Positions 32,161 to 43,015 of a DNA stretch of 64,000 bases are shown one piece after another. The stretch covers positions 25,678,314 to 25,742,313 of the forward strand of contig CM046001.1 of NCBI GenBank assembly GCA_025175895.1, read 5' to 3'. The notes under the pieces are model-generated. The model worked only from the letters and a program-made list of their open reading frames with translations, made no database searches and was not told the origin of the DNA. Position 1 is the first letter of the stretch, and each line of letters begins with the position of its first letter. A program made the translations under genes and the position numbers. The DNA comes from Wurfbainia villosa (Eukaryota; Streptophyta; Magnoliopsida; Zingiberales; Zingiberaceae).

Positions 32161-35100
32161 TCTCACATTTGTACCAATGTGCAGGCACTAAGAAATAGCA
32201 TGGCATTGACAAAGGGCGAGGTGGACCTACGAGTAGGCAATGGAGCAAGAGTTGCTGCTGTTGCTGTAGGAACTTGCGATCTATCTCTGTCCACTGAGCT
32301 TGTACTAGAATTAGATAAATGTTGTTATGTGTCTGCTTTGACTAAAAACATAATTTTGGTTTTTGTTTGGACAAGAAAGGATTTACATTTATAATAAAGA
32401 ACAAATATTGTTCAGTTTATTTAAATGATATGTTCTATTATAGTGCACCTCTAATGAACGGACTATACTTTCTAGACTTAGAAAGCCCTATCTATAACAT
32501 AAGTACCAAAATGTTCAAGTCAAATGAGTTGAACCAAACCTATCTCTGGCATTGTCGCTTAGGTCACATAAATGAGAGTCGCTTATCTCAGCTCCATAAG
32601 GATGGGGTGCTAGACTCATTTCATTTTGAATCATATGAGACATGCGAGTCTTGCCTTTTAGGCAAGATGACCAAGACTCCCTTTAGTGGACACAGCGAAA
32701 GAGCAACAAACTTGTTAGGACTTAGACATAGTGATGTATGTGGCCCTTTCAATGTTGCTGCTAGAGGAGGTTACAGGTACTTCATTATATTTACTAATGA
32801 CTTCAATATATATGGTTATGCGTATCTCATGATACATAAATCAGAATCCTTTGAAAAGTTCAAAGAATTCAAGAATGAAGTACAAAACCAGCTTTGCAAG
32901 AGTATTAAGATACTTCGATCAGATCGAGGTGGTGAATATCTTAGCCATGAGTTTCATGACTATTTAGCTGAGTGTGGGATTCTATCCCAACTTACTCCTC
33001 CTGGAACACCACAGTGGAATGGTGTATCCGAAAGGAGGAATCTTACCCTATTAGATATGGTACGATCTATGATGAGTCACACTGATCTTCCTATATCCTT
33101 TTTGGGATATGCTCTAGACACAGCAGCTTTCACACTTAACCGTGTACCATCCAAGACTATGATAAAGACACCATATATGATATGGATACGGAGAAATCCC
33201 AAGATGTCTTTCATGAGGATTTGGGGTTGTGTGGCTTACGTTCGACGTCAAGTCTCAGATAAACTAAGACCCAAATCCGATAGGTGATATTTTGTTGGAT
33301 ATCCCAAGGATACAAAGGTATATTACTTCTACATTCCCAGTAAGCACAAAGTGTTTGTGGCAAAGACTGGGGTTTTTCTAGAAAGGGATTTTATTTCTAG
33401 AAAAACTAGTGGGAGTACATTCGATCTTGAAGAAATTCAAGATAAGGACCATAGCACTGAGGCGTTGATGGAGATTGAACAGGAACCACAAAGTATTGTG
33501 GGTGATGAGATTGTTACACAAAGAGTTGTGGAATAACCACCTGTTAAAGTAGACCTACCTCTTCACAGGTCTGATAGGGTACGTCGTCAGCCTTAGAGAT
33601 ACTCATTTCTCTTGTCCGACCATGATGACGTTATGCTCATTGAGAATGAGCCTACCTCCTATCAGGAAGCTGTGATGAGCCCAAATTCTGAGAAATGGCT
33701 AGAGGCCATGAGATCCGAGATGGAATCCATGTACACCAACCAAGTATGGACTTTGGTTGATCCACCTAAAGGGGTCAAACCCATTGGGTGTAAGTGGGTC
33801 TTTAGGAGAAAGATTGACATGGATGGACTTATGCATACCTATAAGGGTCGATTGGTGGCTAAAGGTTTCAAGCAAATTCATGATATTGACTATGATGAAA
33901 CCTTTTCTCCAGAGGCGATGTTTAAGTCCATTCGGAACATGCTAGCTATTGCATCATACCACAATTATGAGATCTAGCAGATGGATGTCAAAACTGCATT
34001 TCTGAATGGAAACTTACTCGAGGATGTGTACATGACACAACCTGAGGGTTTTGTAGATCCACAACATACTGGGAAAGTATGCAAGCTGCAAATGTCAATT
34101 TATGGGCTAAAGCAAGCTTCTCGGAGCTGGAATCTTCGATTTGATGATGCGATCAAACAGTTTGGTTTCATCAAGAATGAAGATGAACCCTGTGTCTACA
34201 AGAGGGTTAGTGGGAATACAGTTGTCCTCCTTATATTGTATGTGGATGACATACTACTCATTGGGAATGACATCCCTTCGCTACAGTCTGTGAAGACTTG
34301 GCTGGGGACGTGCTTCTCAATGAAGGACTTAGGTGAAGCAGCTTGTATTCTAGGCATTAAGATCTATAGAGATAGATCTAAGAGATTGCTTGGCCTAAGT
34401 CAGAGTACATACATTGACATGGTATTACTACAGTTTGTCATACAGAATTCCAAGAAGGGACTTCTGCCGATGTCACATGGTGTGAGTCATTCGAAGACTC
34501 AAAGTCTCTCTTCTAGAGAGGAGAGAGACCGCATGGATAAGATCCCTTATGCATCTGCTATAGGATCTATCATATACGCCATGTTGTGTACTCGTCCTGA
34601 TGTCTCGTATGCTTTGAGCATTATGAGTAGATACCAGTCAGATCCAGGTGAGCGTCACAGGATAGCAGTCAAGAATATTCTTAAGTACTTGAGAAGGACT
34701 AAAGAATATTTCTTTATATTTGGAGGCGATGAGGAGCTAGGTGTAAAGGGTTACAGCGATGCCAACTTCCAAACTAACCAGGATGATTATAGATCGCAGT
34801 TAGGGTTCGTATTTTGCTTGAATGGTGGTGTTGTGAGTTGGAAGAGTTCGAAGCAGGACACAGTTGCTGATTCTATAATAGAAGCCGAGTATATCGCTAC
34901 ATCTGAGGCAGCAAAGGAGGTAGTTTGGATTCGCAAGTTCATTACTGAGCTTGGGGTTGTTCCTAGCATAGCAGATCCCATAGAGCTCTATTGTGACAAC
35001 AATGGAGCGATTGCACAGGCTAAGGAACCTCGCTCACACCAGCGGACCAAAGACATACTATGACGCTTCCATCTTATTCGAGAGATTATCGATAGAGGAG

Positions 35101-35222
35101 ATGTGAAGATTTGCAGAGTATCCACAGAGGCTAACATCGCAGATCCCTCGACCAAGGCTTTGGCACAGAAAAAACATGATGGTCACACTAGGTCATTGGG
35201 TATTAGATACTATGGTGATTGA
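32161..35222 (+). pseudogene. pol: Ang-1 pol: protease, integrase, RT, RNase H
   Basis: Protease continues in the gag frame to about 32355, where a frameshift moves to frame 3. Then GAG-pre-IN (LWHCRLGHINES, CESCLLGK), integrase (HSDVCGP, LRSDRGGEY, WNGVSERRN; catalytic residues present, but FTDDFSRY of Ang-4 reads FTNDFNIY), RT (CKWVFRRKID, MDVKTAFLNGN, LYVDDILLIGND intact near 34240) and RNase H (YSDANFQTNQDD, IIEAEYIATSEAAKEV, YCDNNGAIAQAKEPRS). Stops: TGA 33285, TAA 33534, TAG near 33595, TAG 33975 (Trp) and TGA 35061. RT-RNase H is open for 360 codons (33981-35063). Ang-4 is the closest relative. Confidence 0.9.
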
Positions 35223-35233
35223 CACTAGTGCTA

Positions 35234-35242
35234 GTGGGAGAT
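35234..35242 (+). other. Ang-1 polypurine tract
   Basis: GTGGGAGAT next to the 3' LTR start at 35243. Confidence 0.7.
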
Positions 35243-37060
35243 TGTTAGTGAAAGCCCTAGAGCCAATCATGTGATGATTGTTGTATGGACTTTATTGTAT
35301 CATATTCCTATTAATAAAGGTATGGTTATTATATTTACTTGTATTGGTGTCAAATAACTAAGTATAATAACGTCCTTGAGTAGTAGGTTCTTATCTATAT
35401 CAATCAATTGGTTGAATCGATAATGAGATGATATAGAGAACACTACTCTTAATCATTCCTAGTCAAGTATTAACATTCAGGGATAATGTTAATGCGTAGA
35501 GACTGGCATGTAGTTCAACACGATGACTTGATCTCACAAGTCATGGATATGAGATATCAAGTTGACACATGGGTATGCATTGAAGAATGTATATTGAATG
35601 ACCCGCTATGAGAAAGTATCATGGATCGTTATATGAGTGTCATATACTTTCTCATGTGACTATTAGTTCTTGGACCTGAAGTCACCATGGTTCCCTACAT
35701 AAGGAGTTGCATACTTTGGCTTCGTCAAACGTCACCCGTAAATGGGTGGACTATAAAGGCGATTACTGGGTATGTAATAAATTATGCGAAGGGATGTGAG
35801 TGATGTAGATGAGATCTATCCCTCATATATGATGGGAGTGACATCGTTATTCTTGATAGAGTGAGACCACGAAGTGCATGGCCATGCCCAAATGAGTCAA
35901 TATGAGATATTGAGCTCATTTGATTAGAGTGAGTCTACTTGGAGTTCAAGATATAGATTGTTCCAAGGATGACATGGTCTATGCCTCAATTGGTCAATCT
36001 AGATGTCAAGGGTAGAGGGACATTGTCACATATTGTGAGAGTCACAATTAGTAGTCACAAAGGCGATGTTGGATCTCAACATTCTGGTAACTTGGGTAGC
36101 AATGATGTGTTACTAGATACCGCTCATTGCTTATGTTCCTAAATCGGTTTAGGAGCATTGCCAATGTTACAAGAACCTATAGGATGACACACAAAGGGCA
36201 ATTAGATGGAGATTAGGTTCATAGGATGAACCATGAGGATTAGGTTCATGGGATGAACCAAATTGGATTAAGAGTAATCCAAATTAGACTAATTGAGTTA
36301 GACTCAATTTGATTCAAGTGTTGAATGAGTCTAATTTAGATTTGATTCATTGAGTCAATTTAAATTAATGAATAGAGATTCATTAAATCAAATTGACTTG
36401 AATCAAGTGGTTAGATTTGATCAACCATGGGAGATAAGAGGTCAAGTTTGACTTGACTTGAGAGGGAAGATGATTGGTCAATTTTGACTTGACCAATTGC
36501 CATGTCATGGTGACATGGCATGTGGGCCGGCCAATGATGATGTTCCACATCATCATGGACTTATCATGTGGTGCCACCTCATGAGGGAGACCAAGAGCCA
36601 TTGGCTTTTGGAGTTACATGCATGCATGTAACCCCCCATCCAAGAGTAGCCGACCACTTTAGTGTTATTAATGGGATGAATTCATTTTGTGGTAACTCCA
36701 TCTTCTTCTTCCTTGGGACTTCCTCTCAAGCTCTCTCTTCCAATCCTCTCTTTGGTCGAAACACTCAAGGGTGTTAGCACACTCTAAGGTTTCTTCTCCA
36801 TCATTTGTTCATGTGGATACTTGTAGAGGAGTGTGCACTTGACACTCTTCGAGATCCGGCAAAGCGTTTGGACGAGCGGGATAAGCGAAGGGTGTCGCTA
36901 CGAGGGTAATGCTCTCACCATTTAGATCTATGGTAGATCTAGATTTTTCATAACACATACATGTAGTTTTATTTTTTTATACCTTTGCACGGATCCGTCG
37001 TCGGGCTTCCGAGGTTTCCGCAATGCAAAAAGCGGTTTTTCCGGCTCAGAAATCCCAACA
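35243..37060 (+). repeat. Ang-1 3' LTR
   Basis: 1818 bp, TGTTAGTG to CCCAACA; complete at both ends, so it is the reference for what the 5' LTR has lost. Confidence 0.92.
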
Positions 37061-37065
37061 CTAGG

Positions 37066-37467
37066 ATCCCTCCGAGTCAGCGACTTGTTCATCCTTGCAC
37101 TTGCTTCCAAGAGCTTCCTTCGATTTCGTCATGTCTCGGGTTTCTCTTTGCCAAAGTACCTTTGGACTTTACGCTGCCAAGACTATATGCTTGGACTTAC
37201 GTTGCCATGACTTTCCTTTGGACTTCATTTTTCAAGATTCACTTGGACTTTATGCCGCCAAGACTACATGCTTGGACTTACGCTGCTAAGACCTTTCCTT
37301 GGACTTCTCTTGCAAAGATCACACTTGGACTTTCCTTTACTAAGTCTTCACACTTGGATTTTCCTATCACTTGACATATTTATAGTTAGATCACAAATAA
37401 TGCCTAACAATAAATGATTATCCAAACATCACAATACATAAATGATTGGGGCATTATTGCACCAACA
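37066..37467 (-). repeat. Sire-2 5' LTR, second part
   Basis: Resumes after Ang-1 and CTAGG (37061-37065) with ATCCCTCCGAGTCAG, exactly where the first part stopped relative to the 3' LTR, and ends CACCAACA before GTTCA. It holds the TTGG/CCAAG subrepeat array (37120-37360). Confidence 0.9.
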
Positions 37468-37472
37468 GTTCA

Positions 37473-37966
37473 TGTTAAGCCATGAACCTCGAATGAAGGA
37501 AGTGGAGCTCCCATGTCCGAATCAAGAAAATCATAAACCAGGCAAGAAGACTAGTTGGGTCGAGAGGACCGAACAACTATAGGAAGTATAGTTGGGCCAG
37601 AAGAGATGGACAACTGACAGGAAGTCCAGCTGGGTCAGGAGGACCAGACAATTGGTAGGAAGTCCTGGTGAATTGAGGATCAGACTTCAAGTATAATATG
37701 TCATTCTAGGATGAATAGACTTGAGAGGGGGGGGGGGGTCAATGTGGTCCTTCATTTGAGGAAGGGATTGTTGGAGTATTAGGAATACAATCAAAGTTCC
37801 ACATTGGTAAGACATAGAAAAGATCATGTGCTTACAAGATGAAAAGTTGTCTCCATTAGTATGAGGCCTTTTGGGTATAGCCCAAAAATAAAACCATGAG
37901 GGCTTATGCCCAAAGTAGACAATATCAAACCATTGTGGAGATATGTGGATTTTATAGGCACTAACA
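37473..37966 (+). repeat. soloLTR-1, right fragment
   Basis: Follows the second GTTCA (37468-37472) and ends CTAACA at 37966, followed by ATGAC (37967-37971), the same five bases found left of 2420. There is no internal region, PBS or second LTR, so it is a solo LTR (or possibly a TRIM-like unit). It holds a run of about 12 G near 37728 and the block GGGCTTATGCCCAAAG, a small inverted repeat. The family is not otherwise seen in this window. Confidence 0.8.
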
Positions 37967-37971
37967 ATGAC

Positions 37972-38625
37972 ATCATTTTTGGGTCAACAAATGATGATCT
38001 CCTACAAGACTTTATTAAAAATATGAAAAATGAGTTTAAAATTAGTCTAGTTGGGGAGTTAAATTTCTTCTTAGGTCTACAAGTTAAACAAACTAATGAG
38101 GGAATCCACATATACCAAACTAAATATGCCAAAGAAAAGATCAAGAAATTTGGTTTGGAAAATGCTATGGCTTTTAAAAGAATCTTAAGATACAAATTGG
38201 ATTGGAAGACTACTAATGGTGGTTGCCAATTTCTTGGATTCTCCCTAGTTAGTTGGAGTAGTAGGAAGCAATCTTGTGTTGCTTTATCCACCACTGAGAG
38301 CGAGTATGTAGCCATGGGTGGTTGTGTAGCTCAACTACTATGGATGAGGCATACTATAGAAGATTATGAGCTACACTACTCCAAAGTTTAGGTCTATTGT
38401 GATAATGTGAATACCATTAATTTGACTAAGGATCTGGTACATCACTCTAGGACCAAGCACATTTAAGTGAAGCATCACTTCATTAGAGATCATGTGGCAA
38501 AGGGGAACATTGGACTTAATTAAATTGAATCTAAGTCCAACCTTTCCAACATTTTCACCAAGGCTCTTCCTGAAGCGGAATTTTCATCACTTAGGAGAGA
38601 ACTTGGTATGTGCTTTGCAGAGTAG
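37972..38625 (+). pseudogene. pol: Sire-1 pol, 3' part: RT C-terminus and RNase H
   Basis: Picks up at IIFGSTNDDLLQDF immediately after the second ATGAC, continuing the YVDD left at 2417. It carries GELNFFLGLQVKQ, then GLENAMAF-KRILRY-K-LDWKTTNGG, where about 80 and about 40 residues seen in Sire-2 are missing in frame. RNase H follows (VSWSSRKQSCVALSTTESEYVAMGGC, then HHSRTKHI-stop-VKHHFIRDHVAKG). Stops at 38389-38391 and later; the gene ends GMCFAE-stop at 38625. A pseudogene with internal deletions. Confidence 0.88.
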
Positions 38626-39690
38626 TGGTATAGGTTTGCATGATGGCAAAAGAAAATCTATGGCTATACCTCAAAGTATCTCACAACACACCTAAGAATC
38701 CATGATTTTTGTATTGAGCCAATTAGACATCATGTGAAATGTTAGGAAGATGCATTTGGTTGATTATGATTGTTATGATGCATTACTATGAACCAAATTG
38801 TCATCTAGAGATATTGATCCTTAATTGGACCAATCATTGGGAAGGCTTATGTACAATTGATGTGCACATAGCTCTAAGAACATGATTGAAAATGTCAAAC
38901 AAAATATCTTTTAATCTATGTTTATCATATTTTGAAAAATAGTTTTCACTTGATAAGCAAAAGTGGTACAAAGTTTTGAAAAACCTTAAAGCTTTTGCTA
39001 GCTTTCAAAATTGTGTCAATTTCAAAATCTGGAAAAGATATATTTTTCAAATTATTTTTCCTTGATAGAATATGAATTTATAAATGTGTCCATAAAATTT
39101 CATGAATTTTTAACTTTTTTGAATTATTTATGTTTTTCTGAAGTTAATCAAAACTCGAATCGGCATTTCAGGTTGGTAGTCGATCGCAAAGGTCCAATCG
39201 ATCATCAGACCGATTGTTTCAAAAATCAGCCTTATCGACTTGCTTAGATTTTAATCCTAGGTGTCCTAACTCCATGATATGATTAGTGCAGTAGTAATAT
39301 GATAATATTTTATGGAGGAATAGTACTAAATTGATGCAAGGGGTAAGGGGGAGCATTTCATGCAACTTATCTATTTCCATAATCTAAAATGCATAACTTT
39401 TATCGTTGGTGTAAAGTTAGGACTTACTCTCATTTATGATTTTCTTCTTTGCTCAACATATCATAAATCAATGTCCTGGATTAAGGGGGGGCTTTATGTC
39501 TATTTAATACCTTAGTTCAAGGAATAACCAATTTTACTCATCCATGAACTTATTTCCTATGTCCCTTTATCTTTTTGATGTGTGTCAAAGGGGAAGAAAG
39601 GAGAATTAAAGTTAGAATTTCATATTGGGATATATGATGCTTTTATTTATTTCATATTTCAAGTCCTAACTTAAATGATTACCGAACAAC
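38626..39690 (+). other. Sire-1 3' untranslated region
   Basis: About 1.07 kb without a sustained frame; no env-like gene. It is collinear with the Sire-2 3' UTR (for example the phrase around 38940-39030 against 4200-4260 reversed). The island near 39160-39245 corresponds to the (A/G)GTCGACTG island of Sire-2. Confidence 0.7.
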
Positions 39691-39704
39691 AAAAAGTGGG
39701 AGAT
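39691..39704 (+). other. Sire-1 polypurine tract
   Basis: AAAAAGTGGGAGAT, purine-rich and adjacent to the LTR start TGTTGG. Confidence 0.75.
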
Positions 39705-41040
39705 TGTTGGTGTAATAATCCTCCAAGCATTTATATATTTTGATGTTTGGACAATTATTTATAGTTAGACAATATTTGTGATCTAATCATGAATGTGTTA
39801 AGTGACAGGAAAATTCAAGGGTGAATACTTGGTAAAGTGATGTCCAAGCGTGAATCTTAGCAAGGAAAGTCCAAGGGAAGATTTTGGCAGTATAAGTCCA
39901 AGCATGTAGTCTTGGCGGCGTAAAGTCCAAGTGGACATTGGCAAAGAAAGTCCAAAGGCAAGGTCTTGGTAGCATAAGTCCAAGAAAGTAGTCTTAGCGG
40001 CGTAATGTCCAAGCGGACCTTGGCAAAGGAGAAACTTGAAACATGATGAAACCGAGGGATGTTTTTGAAAGCAAGGGCAAGGTTTAGTCATGGACTCGAG
40101 GGATCCTGGAGGCGCAAGGCTGAAGGAAGAGCTAGAAGGTTGAGTCTAGGTTTAGGGTGTTGGTTTCAAGTATGATTTGATCATACTTGAAGTATGCCAA
40201 TCGACTGGGGTTATGGACTAATCAAATGGTCTCGAGTTTTTGGCACTCGAGGGTCCAGAAGGCTTGAACAGTCGACTGGGGTTATGACCCAGTCGATTGG
40301 CAGGGGTCGACTGGAGCTCAATTGAGACTGTGTGCCACCATTCGTCGACTATTAGCTTTGGAAAATCGACTGGTGCCTTGATCTATAGACTGCCATGAAG
40401 GGTAGTCGACTGATGGAAGTGGACATGGGCACAGAAACATTTTGAGTCAACTGCTAGCTTGATCAATCTATTTCTAGTATGAGCAGTCGACAAAATTCTG
40501 TTGGGCAATGACGATCACAATCAGGCTTTGTCAGAAGTCGTTGGATTCAGTCAACAGTGGCAACAGTCGACTGTTGATATGTAATAGTTGACTGCTGACA
40601 TGATCAATGGAAAAATCAGCATCTTCTCTATAAAAAAAAGGTCTTGGGGAGCTTGAGAGTGCTAGTGCTTTCATTCCAATCTTTGCTCTCAAGCTCACCA
40701 AGCCTTCTCCAAGATTTCTAGTGATCTTAATCTTTTCTTCTCCATTTTAATTCCATCATCTTGTAAGAAGAAGAGTGTAATTGTTAGAAGGCTTCTCCAC
40801 CTTGGTGTGATCATCAAAAGGAGATTTTAGTGAAAGCATGCTAGGGTTGATCCACCTTACAGATTACCGTAGAGTAGGAGAGTCATCTCTGAACCATGTT
40901 AAAGATCTTTGTTAGTATTGCTTTTTGTTGTCTTTCAATTTCATGCTTAATTGTATTATTGTTTTTCCTTCTGCTAACATTTAATAGAAATCAAAAGAGG
41001 CTATTCATCCCCCTTTAGCCAATCCTCAAGTTTCCTACAA
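39705..41040 (+). repeat. Sire-1 3' LTR
   Basis: About 1336 bp, TGTTGGTGTAATAATCC to TCCTACA. It is the same family as the Sire-2 LTR read in reverse (shared start and GAGGCTATTCA(T/A)CCCCC near the end). Features: TTGG/CCAAG subrepeats (39835-40030), TCGACTG motifs (40200-40600), TATAAA at 40629-40634. The end at 41040 is inferred from the CA and from where gypsy-like sequence starts; the matching duplication lies outside the window. Confidence 0.8.
40629..40636 (+). promoter_or_regulatory. TATA box of the Sire-1 3' LTR
   Basis: TATAAAAA preceded by CTTCTC, at the place equivalent to the TATA box in the other Sire LTRs. Confidence 0.5.
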
Positions 41041-41797
41041 ACCCCAGCTGATCCATTCGAGAACTACCATTTATTACTTATAGGAGACAAGGTTAAATAA
41101 ATTATTGTGTTCCAGGATAAGTTATGAAATCCTCGAGAGGTCTTGATAGCTTTCGAGGTATTCACACATAGTTTACCTTGTTCGCAATATGGGTACTTGT
41201 GACAAGCACCCCAGCAGATCAATCTAGGTGAAAACCCTCAATCCCTATAGTTTCTCATGATTAGTTTTACAAAATCGGAATTAGAAAACCAAAAAACATG
41301 CGAATAGGTGATTAGCAAACTCGCAAGATAAACCATACGAATAGTAAAACTAATTCAAGATATTCGCAATTGATAAAAAGAGAGTTATAACAATCCAAGA
41401 TGAATAAATAAAGAGTTACTTCCTAATCTTAAGATACAATACTACTCCATAAAGGAGTTAAAAAACATAGACGATAGAAAAAAGAAAGAGTTAACCCAAT
41501 GTCCTATATCATGAGCGCCTTGTCTTTGGCGACTAACTAGATGGATCACTATCACCCGCCCTTGGATCCTTGGTCATTGGCCTCCCCCTAGGGTTTTCTT
41601 CGGTTCCTCCCTATTTGATGATCTTTTGATCTTCTACTCGATGATAATGTCTTTGATCCTCATTACAAGAAGCTCGGGAGTCCTTTTTATTAACTTTTGG
41701 ATGTGAAAAAGTGGTTAATTTAAAGAAGAAATCTCAAATTAGTAATGATTTATTCGGTATAAGATTGCATGCCACGACCATGCTATTTGGCACACTC
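41041..41797 (-). repeat. Gyp-1 LTR copy 1, left part
   Basis: Diverged direct copy of 43338-44706: matching landmarks include the AGAGTTACTTCCTAATC block (41412 against 44011) and the CATGCCACGACCATG block near 41770 (against about 44330). It is cut on the left by Sire-1 and on the right by soloLTR-2. No gene. Confidence 0.65.
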
Positions 41798-43015
41798 TGT
41801 TAGGGCAATCAACTCGTAATATGGTTTTGATGTGTGTGACAAAAGGTTTAAATTAGGATGATTGAATTTGACATGTGCATTAGAGTCTTGCAGGACTTAG
41901 TAATTCGCACAAAGAGCTTTGGCAAGTGTCACCAACTCACAACCTTGTGTTTGAATCGGCGAAGGAGCATTGCAGAGTCGTGCGCTTGATGCATCCGAGG
42001 GACTGCCGGACGAGATGACTTAAAGCGATGCCAAACTTTGAGGGCAAGAGACGCGAAGGTGCATTGCAGAGTCGTGTGCTTGATGCTGCCGAGGGACTTC
42101 AAGTGAGATGAGAGAATGAGTGAAATGTAAGTAGCTCATTAGGTGAACTTGGCCGAATGGCTAAGTGTCGAAGGCTCGACTATAAGGGTTGAGGTTTACC
42201 CGACCGCCGAACGCTCAAATGGATGTTAAGTTTAAGGTTTACCCGGCACCAGTCGACTGCCATGTCATGGCAGCTGACTGCTCCAAATCGATCGTCAATC
42301 GACTGGTGTGCGGCTGATGAATCAAGTTGACATAAGTCGACTGCTTAAGGGAAGCAGTCGACTGATCGCACTGTGCAAGGACACAGAAGCTAGTCGTCAC
42401 TCGACTGGAGGTCGACATCAGTCGACTGAAGATATCATCAGTCGACTGATGATATCATAAGTCGACTAATCATCCGACTATTGGAGAAGGCGACCGTGGA
42501 TCCCGCAAATCCAGCCTGGTCAGAAGCCGTTGGAGTCGACATCAGTCGACTGATGAAACCATCAGTTGACTGATAGTGTCCAACGGGAAGATTTGCTTCC
42601 TCTCTATAAAAAGAGAGGGTGGGGGCTTTTAGATGGTTAATGCTTATGCTCTAAGTGATCATCCAAGTGCCCCACAAAGCTCAAACTCCTCCTAGTTTTC
42701 TTTCATATCTATTGTAAAAGAAGGAGTGTTCTCATTGGTGTAAAGGTTTACCTCCACCATGCTTTGGCTAAAGGGAGAGACCAATAGTGGATTAGTTTCG
42801 GAGTGATTCACCAAAGAAGAATCGGACCGTGGATTAGTAGCGAAGCCGTGAACCATGTTATATCGTGTGTTAGCATTGATTTTGTTTTTGCTTATTATTA
42901 TTGCTTGTTTAGCTTTGTTTCCGTTGCGCTAATTATATTTAGAGACAAGCAATTCCGTTCATATGACGAAAGAGGGCTATTCATCTCCCTCTAGCCAGCC
43001 ACCAATGTTCTTACA
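41798..43015 (+). repeat. soloLTR-2, Sirevirus-like
   Basis: 1218 bp, TGTTAGGG to TTCTTACA, flanked by a perfect CACTC duplication (41793-41797, 43016-43020). No internal region. It is dense in AGTCGACT palindromes (42250-42560), including a perfect 26-bp palindrome at 42431-42456. TATAAAAA at 42605 and GGGCTATTCATCTCCCTCTAGC near the end place it with the Sire LTRs. Formed by recombination between two LTRs of a former element. Confidence 0.88.
42605..42612 (+). promoter_or_regulatory. TATA box of soloLTR-2
   Basis: TATAAAAA between CCTCTC and GAGAGGG, which form a short inverted repeat around it. Confidence 0.5.

Larger units (their letters stand above)
19222..37060 (+). mobile_element. Ang-1: Angela/Tork-like Ty1/copia element in the Sire-2 5' LTR
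   Basis: LTRs start TGTTAGTGAAAGCCC (19222 and 35243); the right one ends ATCCCAACA at 37060. Duplication CTTGG (19217-19221) / CTAGG (37061-37065). Without Ang-2 it is about 9.2 kb. Its parts are: 5' LTR 19222-20985 (3' end lost), leader 20986-21653 and 30309-31263, gag from 31264, pol to 35222, 3' LTR 35243-37060. Ang-4 at the right edge is the same family. The lineage call rests on RT/IN resemblance to Angela/BARE-type copia proteins. Confidence 0.9.
2513..37467 (-). mobile_element. Sire-2: Sirevirus-like Ty1/copia element inside soloLTR-1
   Basis: Minus-strand element bounded by LTRs starting TGTTGG(G)GATCC on the plus strand, with a perfect GTTCA duplication at 2508-2512 and 37468-37472. 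Its own parts are: 3' LTR 2513-3527, 3' UTR 3528-4567, RT/RNase H and IN 4568-6737, IN/PR 15761-16713, gag 16729-18354, PBS 18395-18406, and 5' LTR 18409-19221 plus 37066-37467. Two later elements split it: Sire-3 in IN and Ang-1 in the 5' LTR. Gag is a full open frame; pol is not. The left LTR lacks about 160-200 bp present in the right LTR. Confidence 0.9.
1..41040 (+). mobile_element. Sire-1: 3' part of a Sirevirus-like Ty1/copia element, host of the nested insertions
   Basis: Outermost element on the left of the window; its 5' LTR and most of gag lie beyond base 1. Its own sequence is 1-2419 (gag tail, PR, IN, start of RT) and 37972-41040 (rest of RT, RNase H, 3' UTR, PPT, 3' LTR). The RT reading breaks after a YVDD motif at about 2417 and resumes with IIFGSTND at 37972, across the duplicated ATGAC. 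Everything between is inserted DNA. Assignment to the Sirevirus lineage rests on two WVPK motifs before the protease, IWVVDSGCS-type protease entry and GELNFFLGLQVKQ-type RT. It is closely related to Sire-2, which lies inside it in opposite orientation. The pol is dead (many stops). Confidence 0.85.

Noticed and set aside
38626..39690. Possible env-like gene after pol in Sirevirus elements (also 3528-4567, 13685-14624)
   Set aside because: Some Sireviruses have an env-like ORF there; here no frame of useful length or membrane segments is seen.
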